In this document: in pieces, positions 9,176 to 16,495 of the stretch | How positions within the stretch are numbered: position 1 is the stretch's first letter | How the letters are laid out: the number at the start of each line of letters is the position of its first letter | DNA from: CAZGKX01 sp964525945 | GTDB taxonomy: Bacteria; Pseudomonadota; Gammaproteobacteria; Legionellales; Legionellaceae | Assembly (NCBI GenBank): GCA_964525945.1 | Contig: CAZGKX010000020.1 | Location: 1-36,744, forward strand | DNA: 36,744 nucleotides | Direction of reading: 5' to 3' | Position numbers and translations under genes: made by a program | Notes under the pieces: model-generated | What the model was told of the DNA's origin: nothing | Seen by the model: the letters and a program-made list of their open reading frames with translations, nothing else | Database searches by the model: none

Positions 9176-9204
9176 ACTTTATATCAAATGAAAATGATTA
9201 TCAA
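9176..9204 (-). promoter_or_regulatory. Probable promoter of the His-rich membrane protein gene
   Basis: Minus-strand -35 TTGATA (9199-9204, 5/6) and -10 TAAAGT (9176-9181, 4/6) with a 17-base spacer. An alternative -10, TATAAA, sits at 9178-9183 with a 15-base spacer. The Fur box overlaps the -35 element, the usual geometry for repression by Fe-Fur. Confidence 0.5.
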
Positions 9205-9208
9205 TAAC
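9190..9208. promoter_or_regulatory. Fur box (16 of 19 to consensus)
   Basis: The minus strand reads GTTATTGATAATCATTTTC. Against the classical GATAATGATAATCATTATC it differs at three of 19 positions and keeps the central TGATAATCATT intact. It lies 46 bases upstream of the start codon at 9144 and covers the -35 element, so iron-replete Fur should block transcription. Confidence 0.75.
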
Positions 9209-9269
9209 AATCAGGAGATCAGGGCAACCGCATGTAAATTTGCGCATTATTTTAATTGACCCTTATTTG

Positions 9270-9303
9270 GTAGGTAGGTAGGTTGGTTGGGCCTTGGCCC
9301 AAC
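9270..9303. repeat. Short tandem repeat and perfect palindrome in intergenic region
   Basis: The region between the two minus-strand genes (9145-9407, 263 bases) contains AGGT units repeated three times with degenerate GGTT units, then the 18-base perfect palindrome GTTGGGCCTTGGCCCAAC (9286-9303). No T-run follows on either strand, so it is not a clear terminator. Besides this and the Fur-controlled promoter I see no gene in the interval. Confidence 0.6.
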
Positions 9304-9407
9304 GCAAGAAGGGTATGGAATAATTGTTGAGCTAAGGCCCAAACCAGTCAATTTAAAATCCACGCAGTATAGAGTCCGCCAGCGTGTTGTTCAACATCAC
9401 CGTATTC

Positions 9408-11192
9408 TTAAGGCCCTGCCATTAATTTAGGCAGTCCCTGTACCGCATGTTCAATGGAACAGAGTTTTCGCGCCGTGTCCGGCTTAAAAAAACTTGCGGC
9501 ATAGCTCAATCCTACGCTGCTGAGAATAGCGTCGATGATGCTTTTGAAGCCCCAGGAATCTTGATGTTGGCACAACACATCTTTGACATCGACCCGTTCT
9601 ATAGACGAGTTTCTGTGGAGGATTATTTCGTCGTCTGTAATGCTTACCACCTGCTGTTTAAAGGCTTGCACCGTTATCTTATGATCAGAGATATAATTTT
9701 TTTTCAATTTCATCAATTGTTTAAAAACATGAGATGCGACGTCATATTTGTTTTGTAAAACAAACAGTTCTTCACGAAGTTTGATGGCTTGTGCCGATAC
9801 TGGGACGAGTGATTTAGCTTGCTCAGACAAAGTCTTGATCGCTATTTGTAATTGTTTGGTTTTTTGTGCGAAAGCGTTTAACGCTGGAATAAATGCAACT
9901 TGTAATTTATTTTTACGGTGCTCGATTTCATTTTTACGTTGTTTATTAAATTCTGGCAGCAAATTAATAATGTCTTGCTCTAGGTTGTCCAGTGCATCCT
10001 TTTGTTCATCCGATAAAGGGGCCGGATTAAACGATGCTAATTTTTTGCTTTTATAATAGTGCGCAACGGTTTGTGCTTTATCAGCCAAGCTTGTTTTCGT
10101 ATCGCTAAGACTGAGCACCATTTTATGCCGAGTCTGCATGGCCAGAATAAAGTTTGTTAAACATTCATAGCGAGCATCATCTTCGTTTAATTGGGTTGTT
10201 TTTTTCTCGGAAACAAATAAATCACCGTATTTTTGCGTGTAATTTTCAAACGGGTGAAGATTGACTAAGAGAATTTTTTGTTGAAAAGGCACGCTGTCAT
10301 CATTTAAGGTGGCGATATGCTGAGCTCTGTCCTTCATCGCTTGTTCTGCCACGGATAAAAGATTGGTTTCCAAGCTGATTGTTCTATGGGCTTGTTGGAC
10401 TTGTTTGATCAATTGGGCAATTGTTTTGTTTTTTGCGGACAAATCGCGGGTCCAATGTGGCTTCCACTCGCGGTTCGCATAATCGCTCGTTGTTGGCTCA
10501 ACCTTTTGGCAGGCGGTGTGCTGTTGCAGGCATTGTTTCAAAAGATGAAGTGGTTGTGGGTGCTTTTCATACGTTTGCAGAGCGTGTTGTAAGGCATGGA
10601 TCAAATTGTTTTTGGTCACGTGAGCATGATCATAAACAATAGAAACTTGTTGCAGGGTGACGGATAATTTTGCCAGCAGCGGTGTTATTTTTTGTTGTTC
10701 TTCTTCTATCGTTTCAGTCCAAACGGTTTGCCAATCGGTATGCTTAATATCTTCTGCTGTGGGTTGTATCAGCAAGCCCTGTTGATAGATTGCAAAAGCA
10801 TCCATTAAACGTATGGACGGGTTTCTGTCATGGCGATACTGTTTCAGCGCACTGGTCATTTGAGCAATGGTTTGTTGATTGATGCGCGTTACTCTATCGA
10901 AATGGACATTTTTTGATTGGTACACCTCAGTGAGTTGTTTTTTTAACCGCACCAGCTTTCTATCTTGTTTGGCAAGGGCATTGGTCCATTGTTTATCCCA
11001 AAGACGGTGTTCTAAGTATTTATGAGAGGGTTTTTTCACGGCCTCAAGCAGATTCAATCCAGTTTCCAAGCTTACCGACGGGTGTTTTTCTTTGGTGTAT
11101 TGAGTTAATGCCTCGGTGATGCTTTGGATGGCAGCTTTGCGCTGGTTGTGAGCTTTTTTATAAGTAGCTATAAGATCTGCTGTTGTTAGCAT
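9408..11192 (-). CDS. Coiled-coil protein with three tandem 89-residue repeats, unknown function
   Basis: I do not recognise this 594-residue protein. It has no signal peptide or membrane segment and is rich in Q, K, L and A, with long predicted helices. Its N-terminal half is three tandem repeats with a strict period: a W-x3-W pair occurs at W65/W69, W154/W158 and W243/W247, exactly 89 residues apart. Each is preceded by an A-L-x-x-Y helix (ALTQY, ALKQY, ALQTY) and followed by a K-rich LxxL helix. A fourth, partial copy may begin with TISLETNLLSV near 271, echoing SVSLETGLNLL at 39-49. The C-terminal half is more irregular coiled coil. Transcription is in the same direction as the Fur-controlled gene, 263 bases upstream of it, so a shared operon is doubtful. 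A secreted effector or structural role are both possible; neither is shown. Confidence 0.8.
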   Translation of the reverse strand: MLTTADLIATYKKAHNQRKAAIQSITEALTQYTKEKHPSVSLETGLNLLEAVKKPSHKYLEHRLWDKQWTNALAKQDRKLVRLKKQLTEVYQSKNVHFDRVTRINQQTIAQMTSALKQYRHDRNPSIRLMDAFAIYQQGLLIQPTAEDIKHTDWQTVWTETIEEEQQKITPLLAKLSVTLQQVSIVYDHAHVTKNNLIHALQHALQTYEKHPQPLHLLKQCLQQHTACQKVEPTTSDYANREWKPHWTRDLSAKNKTIAQLIKQVQQAHRTISLETNLLSVAEQAMKDRAQHIATLNDDSVPFQQKILLVNLHPFENYTQKYGDLFVSEKKTTQLNEDDARYECLTNFILAMQTRHKMVLSLSDTKTSLADKAQTVAHYYKSKKLASFNPAPLSDEQKDALDNLEQDIINLLPEFNKQRKNEIEHRKNKLQVAFIPALNAFAQKTKQLQIAIKTLSEQAKSLVPVSAQAIKLREELFVLQNKYDVASHVFKQLMKLKKNYISDHKITVQAFKQQVVSITDDEIILHRNSSIERVDVKDVLCQHQDSWGFKSIIDAILSSVGLSYAASFFKPDTARKLCSIEHAVQGLPKLMAGP

Positions 11193-11329
11193 AATTTTGA
11201 CCGTTAATTCGACTGGATGCTCTTATAATACGCTATTTGTGACAATTAAAAAAGCACTTTGCTTGAAATGTTTTTAATTAAGGATAAAAACGAGCGAATA
11301 ATGCTTTTAAAAAGAGAGGGGCGAGAAAT

Positions 11330-11350
11330 CCTTGGGCAGGATGCCCAAGG
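11330..11350 (-). terminator. Hairpin downstream of spoVR, possible terminator
   Basis: A perfect 9-base stem CCTTGGGCA / TGCCCAAGG with a 3-base loop, 68 bases after the spoVR stop. On the minus strand it is followed by ATTTCTC and, about 17 bases later, a run of T. It is a reasonable but not ideal intrinsic terminator. The rest of the 11193-11417 interval shows no gene. Confidence 0.4.
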
Positions 11351-11417
11351 TGCTGGAATGATACCGGTGCATGCATGGAAGAGCGGTGATTGAGGAAAAT
11401 AACACCCGCTGTGTGTG

Positions 11418-12941
11418 TTACCCTTTGGCCGTTTCGTTTGGTTTGGCCACAGGGGGACAATGGTGTTCCGCTGTGACTTGGCCTGTCATGTCTATGGTTT
11501 TAAGTACGACAGGAAATTTCCACAAGCTGTATAAATGTTTTAAAACATCTTGGGTGGATTTGCCTAAGGGGATGCGATTTTGCTGAGTATAGTGCAACGT
11601 CAATGACCGGTCTCCTTCGATATCCACAGCAAAAACTTGAATGTCTGGTTCTAAATTACCCATATTATACTGCCCCGATAAGGCTTCGCGAATGTGTTGA
11701 TAGCCTTGTTCGTTATGGATAGCACCCACCACCAGTTCAGGGTGCTGATCATCGTCGACAATATGAAACAATTTTAAATCACGGATCATTTTGGGTGATA
11801 AATATTGGCCAATAAAACTTTCATCTTTGAAATGACGCATTGCCCAGTCCATGCTGGTCAGCCAATTGGTGTTTGCCAAATCCGGGAACCAGCGTTTGTC
11901 TTCGGCGGTGGGCTGCTCGCAAATGCGTTTGATGTCTTGCATCATGTGATAACCTAACGTGTAAGGATTAAGACCATTGTAATAAGGGTGGTTGTAGGGA
12001 AGTTGCATGATCACATTGGTGTGTGTTTGCAAAATTTCCATCATGAATTCATCGGTGACTAATTTTTCATCATACAATGCATGCAGCAGGGTGTAATGCC
12101 AAAAGCAAGCCCAGCCTTCATTCATCACTTTGGTTTGGCCTTGGGGATAAAAATATTGGGCAATTTTTCTAACGATGCGCACAATTTCGCGTTGCCAGGG
12201 TTTAAGGAGAGGGGCGTTTTTTTCGATAAAATAAAGAATGTTTTCTTGCGGTTCTTCTGGGAATTTTGTTTTATCACCTTCGACGGCTTCCACTTTGTGG
12301 CGCGGAATAGTACGCCATAATTCATTGATTTCAGATTGAAGATAAATTTCACGGTTTTGTTGTCGAATTTTTTCTTCTTGAATGGATAATGCGGGTGGAT
12401 GTTTATAGCGATCGACGCCATAACTCATTAAAGCATGGCACGCGTCCATGATGTTTTCAACTTCGTCGATGCCATAGCGCTCTTCGCATTCGCTTACATA
12501 ATTTTTGGCAAAGACCAAATAATCGATGATCGCATCGGCCGCGGTCCACATTTTAAATAAATAGTTATTTTTGAAAAAAGAATTGTGACCATAACAAGCA
12601 TGGGCAATGACCAAGGCTTGCATGGCCATGGTGTTTTCTTCCATCAAATAGGACACACACGGATTGGAGTTGATCACCAATTCGTAAGCCAAACCCATTT
12701 GCCCACGTTGGTAGCTTTTTTCAACGCTCATGAAATGTTTGCCAAAAGACCAATGATGATAGCCTATTGGCATGCCAACAGAAGCATACGAATCCATCAT
12801 TTGCTCGGCGCTAATGACTTCAATTTGATTGGGGTAGGTGTCCAATTTAAAATCTTTGGCAATGCGCGCGATTTCGCGATCATAGGTTTGAATCAAGTCA
12901 AACGTCCATTCGGACCCGGTTGACAACGGTTTTTTTTTCAT
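11418..12941 (-). CDS. spoVR: SpoVR family protein
   Basis: A 507-residue protein of the SpoVR/YcgB family, the usual length (E. coli YcgB is about 510). Typical segments are GMPIGYHHWSFGKHF, YELVINSNPCVSYLMEEN, HACYGHNSFFKNN and MNEGWACFWHY. SpoVR is needed for spore cortex formation in Bacillus. In non-sporing bacteria it is regularly encoded with PrkA and YeaH and its biochemical role is still unclear. The start ATG overlaps the yeaH stop by four bases (ATGA), a sign of translational coupling, and AAAGGA lies upstream. It is the last gene of the prkA-yeaH-spoVR operon. Confidence 0.95.
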   Translation of the reverse strand: MKKKPLSTGSEWTFDLIQTYDREIARIAKDFKLDTYPNQIEVISAEQMMDSYASVGMPIGYHHWSFGKHFMSVEKSYQRGQMGLAYELVINSNPCVSYLMEENTMAMQALVIAHACYGHNSFFKNNYLFKMWTAADAIIDYLVFAKNYVSECEERYGIDEVENIMDACHALMSYGVDRYKHPPALSIQEEKIRQQNREIYLQSEINELWRTIPRHKVEAVEGDKTKFPEEPQENILYFIEKNAPLLKPWQREIVRIVRKIAQYFYPQGQTKVMNEGWACFWHYTLLHALYDEKLVTDEFMMEILQTHTNVIMQLPYNHPYYNGLNPYTLGYHMMQDIKRICEQPTAEDKRWFPDLANTNWLTSMDWAMRHFKDESFIGQYLSPKMIRDLKLFHIVDDDQHPELVVGAIHNEQGYQHIREALSGQYNMGNLEPDIQVFAVDIEGDRSLTLHYTQQNRIPLGKSTQDVLKHLYSLWKFPVVLKTIDMTGQVTAEHHCPPVAKPNETAKG

Positions 12942-14203
12942 ACCGTTTTCCTTTTAAACAATTCACGAAATACGGGATAGATATCCACCAAGCCATCAAT
13001 ATTTTGCATGGCAAAATTAGCGTATTGAGCCCCCACTTGTTGATACACTTCCCATAAACTTTGATGATGCCGGGGCATGATTTCAATGTATGCAAAATAT
13101 TGCAACAAAGGCATGATTTTATCGCGCAATAATTCTAAACAATAGGGTGAGTCGGCGTTCCAATTGTCGCCATCTGAGGCTTGAGCGACATAAATATTCC
13201 ATGATGCGGGATTAAAACGTGTTTCAATGATAGTGCTTAGCAGTTCGAGTGCGCTGGAAACGACAGTGCCCCCAGTTTCTCGAGAGTAGAAAAAATCTTC
13301 TTCACTGACTTCTTTGGCAGATGTGTGATGACGAATAAACACCAATTCAATTTTGTTGTAATTTTTCGTCAGAAAAAGATAAAGTAAAATAAAAAAACGT
13401 TTCGCAATTTCTTTTTTAGGTTCGTCCATCGAACCGGAGACGTCCATGATGCAAAACATCACGGCTTGTGTGGATGGCGCAGGAATGCGGACCCTATTGT
13501 TGTATCGTAAATCAATGGTGTCAATAAATGGCACAGAGCTGATTTTCTTTTTCAGCACGTCTATTTCATTTTTTAATTCGAGAATCTCCACTTGATCCGG
13601 AACGGGTTGTTGCAAAAGCAACACCAGTTTTTCTTCCGCCTCACGTAATTTGCGTTTATAAGGAGAGCCTAAAGCCATGCGACGACCGGTTGCCTGGCGC
13701 ATGGAGCGAGGAATATTGATGTTGGTGGGTATGCCGCTGGTGGTAAACCCGGCCCGCACGGTTTTATACGTGTTGATACGTGCTAATTCTTTTTTGACCA
13801 GATCAGGCAATTCCAAATCTTCAAAATACAATTCCAAAAATTCTTCGCGGGATATTTCGAAAATAAAATCATCTTCCCCTTCCCCGCTATTGCTTGCTTC
13901 TGAACCGCCCCCTTGACCGTCGTCACTGCTGGGTCTTCTTATTCTGTCACCACTGACAAAGCTATCATTGCCTGGTAAGACCCGTTCAATTTTACCGCCC
14001 TGACCTTTATGAAAACGGGGTTCCGCGGTGTCTTTGGCGGGAATGGAAATTTTTTCGCCTTTATCGATTTCAGTAATACTGCGTTTGCCAACGGCTTCGG
14101 ATACCGCTTGCTTGATTTGATTTTTATAACGACGTAAAAAGCGTTGTCGGTTGACCGTGCTTTTTTTCCCTGCATTGCGTCGTCGATCAATTAGTTGAGT
14201 CAT
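12938..14203 (-). CDS. yeaH: DUF444 family protein YeaH
   Basis: A 421-residue protein of the DUF444/YeaH family. It begins MTQLIDRRRNAGKKSTVNRQ with the basic N-terminus typical of the family and has an acidic, Gly/Ser-rich linker near residue 100. The C-terminal half is a von Willebrand A-like domain with the metal-site motif DVSGSM. E. coli YeaH works together with the kinase YeaG in the response to sustained nitrogen starvation. I chose the ATG at 14203 because AAGG is placed well before it and the family starts there; an upstream in-frame start at 14230 would add nine residues. The stop overlaps the start of spoVR. Confidence 0.94.
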   Translation of the reverse strand: MTQLIDRRRNAGKKSTVNRQRFLRRYKNQIKQAVSEAVGKRSITEIDKGEKISIPAKDTAEPRFHKGQGGKIERVLPGNDSFVSGDRIRRPSSDDGQGGGSEASNSGEGEDDFIFEISREEFLELYFEDLELPDLVKKELARINTYKTVRAGFTTSGIPTNINIPRSMRQATGRRMALGSPYKRKLREAEEKLVLLLQQPVPDQVEILELKNEIDVLKKKISSVPFIDTIDLRYNNRVRIPAPSTQAVMFCIMDVSGSMDEPKKEIAKRFFILLYLFLTKNYNKIELVFIRHHTSAKEVSEEDFFYSRETGGTVVSSALELLSTIIETRFNPASWNIYVAQASDGDNWNADSPYCLELLRDKIMPLLQYFAYIEIMPRHHQSLWEVYQQVGAQYANFAMQNIDGLVDIYPVFRELFKRKTV

Positions 14204-14277
14204 GTTGCTTGCCTTAGGTGCTAACCACATCCTATTCGTTAGGAAAAAATCAAGTTCATCTTGTCGATGTCAATCCA

Positions 14278-14295
14278 TCTCCGCTTGCGCGGAGA
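14278..14295. repeat. Intercistronic hairpin between prkA and yeaH
   Basis: TCTCCGC TTGC GCGGAGA forms a perfect 7-base GC-rich stem with a 4-base loop, in the 122-base gap between prkA and yeaH. No T-run follows directly on the minus strand, so it is more likely an mRNA processing or stability element than a terminator. Confidence 0.5.
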
Positions 14296-14325
14296 CAATC
14301 GATTTAACAAGAACCAGCGAGCAAG

Positions 14326-16257
14326 TTACTGGGATTTACGAACGCGTAAATACCATTCACAGAGTAACCGAACTTGTTTAGGTGTATAGCCTTTATCAAC
14401 CATACGAGCAATAAACTCCTCATGTTTTTTCTTGTCATCTTCAGACGCTTTGGCGTTGAACGAAATGACCGGCAATAGGTCTTCCGTATTGGTGAACATT
14501 TTTTTCTCAATGACTGTTCTTAATTTTTCATAACTGTTCCATTTCGGGTTATTGCCATGGTTATTCGCCCGAGCACGCAAAACAAAATTAACCACTTCAT
14601 TGCGGAAATCTTTGGGGTTGGAAATACCGGCCGGCTTTTCAATTTTTTCCAAATCAGCATTGAGCGCTGCTCTGTCAAAAATTTCACCAGTGTCAGGATC
14701 GCGGTAATCTTGATCTTGAATCCAAAAATCAGCATAGGTGATGTAGCGATCAAAAATGTTTTGGCCGTATTCAGAGTAGGATTCTAAATAAGCGGTTTGA
14801 ATTTCTTTGCCAATAAATTCCACGTATTTTGGAGACAAAAATTCTTTGATGAAGGTTAGATATTTTTCATGGATTTCTTGAGGAAGTTGCTCTTGCTCAA
14901 TTTGCCGTTCCAACACGTACAACAAATGCACCGGATTTGCTGCCACTTCGGTGGTGTCAAAGTTAAACACTTTGGACAGAATTTTAAAAGCAAAACGTGT
15001 GGAAATACCGCTCATGCCTTCGTCGACCCCCGCAAAATCTCGGTATTCTTGATAAGACTTCGCTTTTGGATCGGTGTCTTTTAAACTTTCGCCGTTGTAA
15101 ACACGCAATTTAGAATAAACACTGGAGTTTTGAGGCTCTTTTAAGCGGGTTAGAACGGAAAATTGCGCCAACATGCTTAACGTGCCTGGGGCGCAAGGTG
15201 ATGCATTTAACGAACTATGCTCAATGAGTTTTGTGTATATTTTTTGTTCTTCTGACACCCGTAAACAATAGGGCACTTTGACAATATTAATACGGTCAAT
15301 AAATGCTTCATTGTTTTTGTTGTTACGAAATGTTTGCCATTCTGATTCGTTGGAGTGGGCTAAAATAATCCCTTCAAACGGAATGGAAGAAAGTCCTTCC
15401 GTGGCGTTGTAATTGCCCTCTTGGGTTGCTGTTAATAATGGATGTAGAACTTTAATCGGGGCTTTAAACATTTCGACGAATTCAAGCAAGCCGCGGTTAG
15501 CACGGCATAATCCGCCGGAATAACTGTAGGCATCAGGATCATCTTGCGAATATTGCTCCAGTTTCCTGATGTCCACTTTACCCACCAAGGACGAAATATC
15601 TTGGTTGTTTTCATCACCTGGTTCTGTTTTAGCAATTGCAATTTGCTTTAATCGGGATGGCTTCACTTTAATCACACGGAATTGAGTGATATCGCCATTG
15701 AACTCATGCAGCCGTTTGACGGCCCAAGGTGACATAATATAACGTAAGCAGCGCTCGGGTATGCCATACCGTTCAGCAAGCAATGCCGCATCTTCTTCGG
15801 GATTGAAAAGGGACAATGGTGACTCATTGACTGGAGAGCCTTTAATGGCATAAATGGGCATTTTTTGCATTAAATCTTTGAGCTTTTCTGCAAGTGATGA
15901 TTTACCGCCCCCGACAGGGCCTAATAAATAAAGGACTTGTTTGGTTTCCTCCAAGCCTTGCGCGGCATGTTTTAAAAAGCCGACAATTTGCTCGATGGGT
16001 TCTTCCATGCCATAAAAATCTTTGAACACCTCGTAGCGATGGATAATTTTATTGGAAAAAATCCTAGAAAGCACCGGATCATGGCGAGTATCGATGATTG
16101 TAGGTTCGCCTATCGCCATTAATAAGCGTTGAGCTGGATTGGCATAAGCAGAGGGATCCGTTTTGCAGAGCTCCAAATACTCATTTAGACTCATCTCTTC
16201 TTCTTTATTGTCTTCATAACGGCGAGTGTAATTGGCTAAAAAATCTTGTGTGCTCAT
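14326..16257 (-). CDS. prkA: PrkA family serine protein kinase (YeaG)
   Basis: A 643-residue protein matching E. coli YeaG (644) and Bacillus PrkA. It has an N-terminal AAA+ domain with Walker A GPVGGGKSS near residue 113, the segment IILAHSNESEWQTFRNN near 300, and the C-terminal PrkA domain (FINRI-type stretch EAFIDRINIVKVPYCLR, NFDTTEVAANPVHLLYVLE). The family autophosphorylates and phosphorylates Ser/Thr in stress and starvation responses. The start is supported by AGGGG 8 bases upstream. It is the first gene of the operon with yeaH and spoVR; a likely promoter with flanking inverted repeats lies at 16313-16362. Confidence 0.95.
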   Translation of the reverse strand: MSTQDFLANYTRRYEDNKEEEMSLNEYLELCKTDPSAYANPAQRLLMAIGEPTIIDTRHDPVLSRIFSNKIIHRYEVFKDFYGMEEPIEQIVGFLKHAAQGLEETKQVLYLLGPVGGGKSSLAEKLKDLMQKMPIYAIKGSPVNESPLSLFNPEEDAALLAERYGIPERCLRYIMSPWAVKRLHEFNGDITQFRVIKVKPSRLKQIAIAKTEPGDENNQDISSLVGKVDIRKLEQYSQDDPDAYSYSGGLCRANRGLLEFVEMFKAPIKVLHPLLTATQEGNYNATEGLSSIPFEGIILAHSNESEWQTFRNNKNNEAFIDRINIVKVPYCLRVSEEQKIYTKLIEHSSLNASPCAPGTLSMLAQFSVLTRLKEPQNSSVYSKLRVYNGESLKDTDPKAKSYQEYRDFAGVDEGMSGISTRFAFKILSKVFNFDTTEVAANPVHLLYVLERQIEQEQLPQEIHEKYLTFIKEFLSPKYVEFIGKEIQTAYLESYSEYGQNIFDRYITYADFWIQDQDYRDPDTGEIFDRAALNADLEKIEKPAGISNPKDFRNEVVNFVLRARANNHGNNPKWNSYEKLRTVIEKKMFTNTEDLLPVISFNAKASEDDKKKHEEFIARMVDKGYTPKQVRLLCEWYLRVRKSQ

Positions 16258-16312
16258 GAGTTATCCCCTGTTGCTCATCCCGATAGGGTGAAAAATAATG
16301 CTTATTAGTCGT

Positions 16313-16362
16313 GGACTGTTGCTCCTTACTATCTGCATGGTGATTAGAAAAGTCAACAGTCC
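16313..16362. promoter_or_regulatory. prkA promoter framed by perfect 9-base inverted repeats
   Basis: On the minus strand TTGACT (16351-16356) and GATAGT (16328-16333) are separated by 17 bases. Arms GGACTGTTG (16313-16321) and CAACAGTCC (16354-16362) are exact inverted repeats. One arm overlaps the -35 and the other the expected transcription start near 16321. Arm-to-arm distance is 41 bases, close to four helical turns. Only one arm would be transcribed, so this is more likely a pair of operator half-sites than an RNA hairpin. Confidence 0.5.
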
Positions 16363-16411
16363 TTTGTTTATTATCTTTTTGCATTTCGCGAGTAAACGCG
16401 AGACACTCATC

Positions 16412-16437
16412 TTAATTTCAGTATAGAACGAAATTAA
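16412..16437. repeat. AT-rich inverted repeat upstream of pepN
   Basis: Arms TTAATTTC (16412-16419) and GAAATTAA (16430-16437) are perfect inverted repeats around a 10-base spacer in the divergent prkA/pepN region. This could be a regulator site for pepN; no convincing pepN promoter hexamers were found next to it. Confidence 0.4.
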
Positions 16438-16495
16438 ACGATTGAGACTATTTATCAAGTGTTTATTGCAAAAAAAAATAATAAAGGAGAGTCAA

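Noticed and set aside
11200..11300. PmrA-type box (CTTAAT repeats) upstream of the coiled-coil gene
   Set aside because: Only one CTTAAT-like half is present (CTTAATTAA); the second half at the proper distance is missing.
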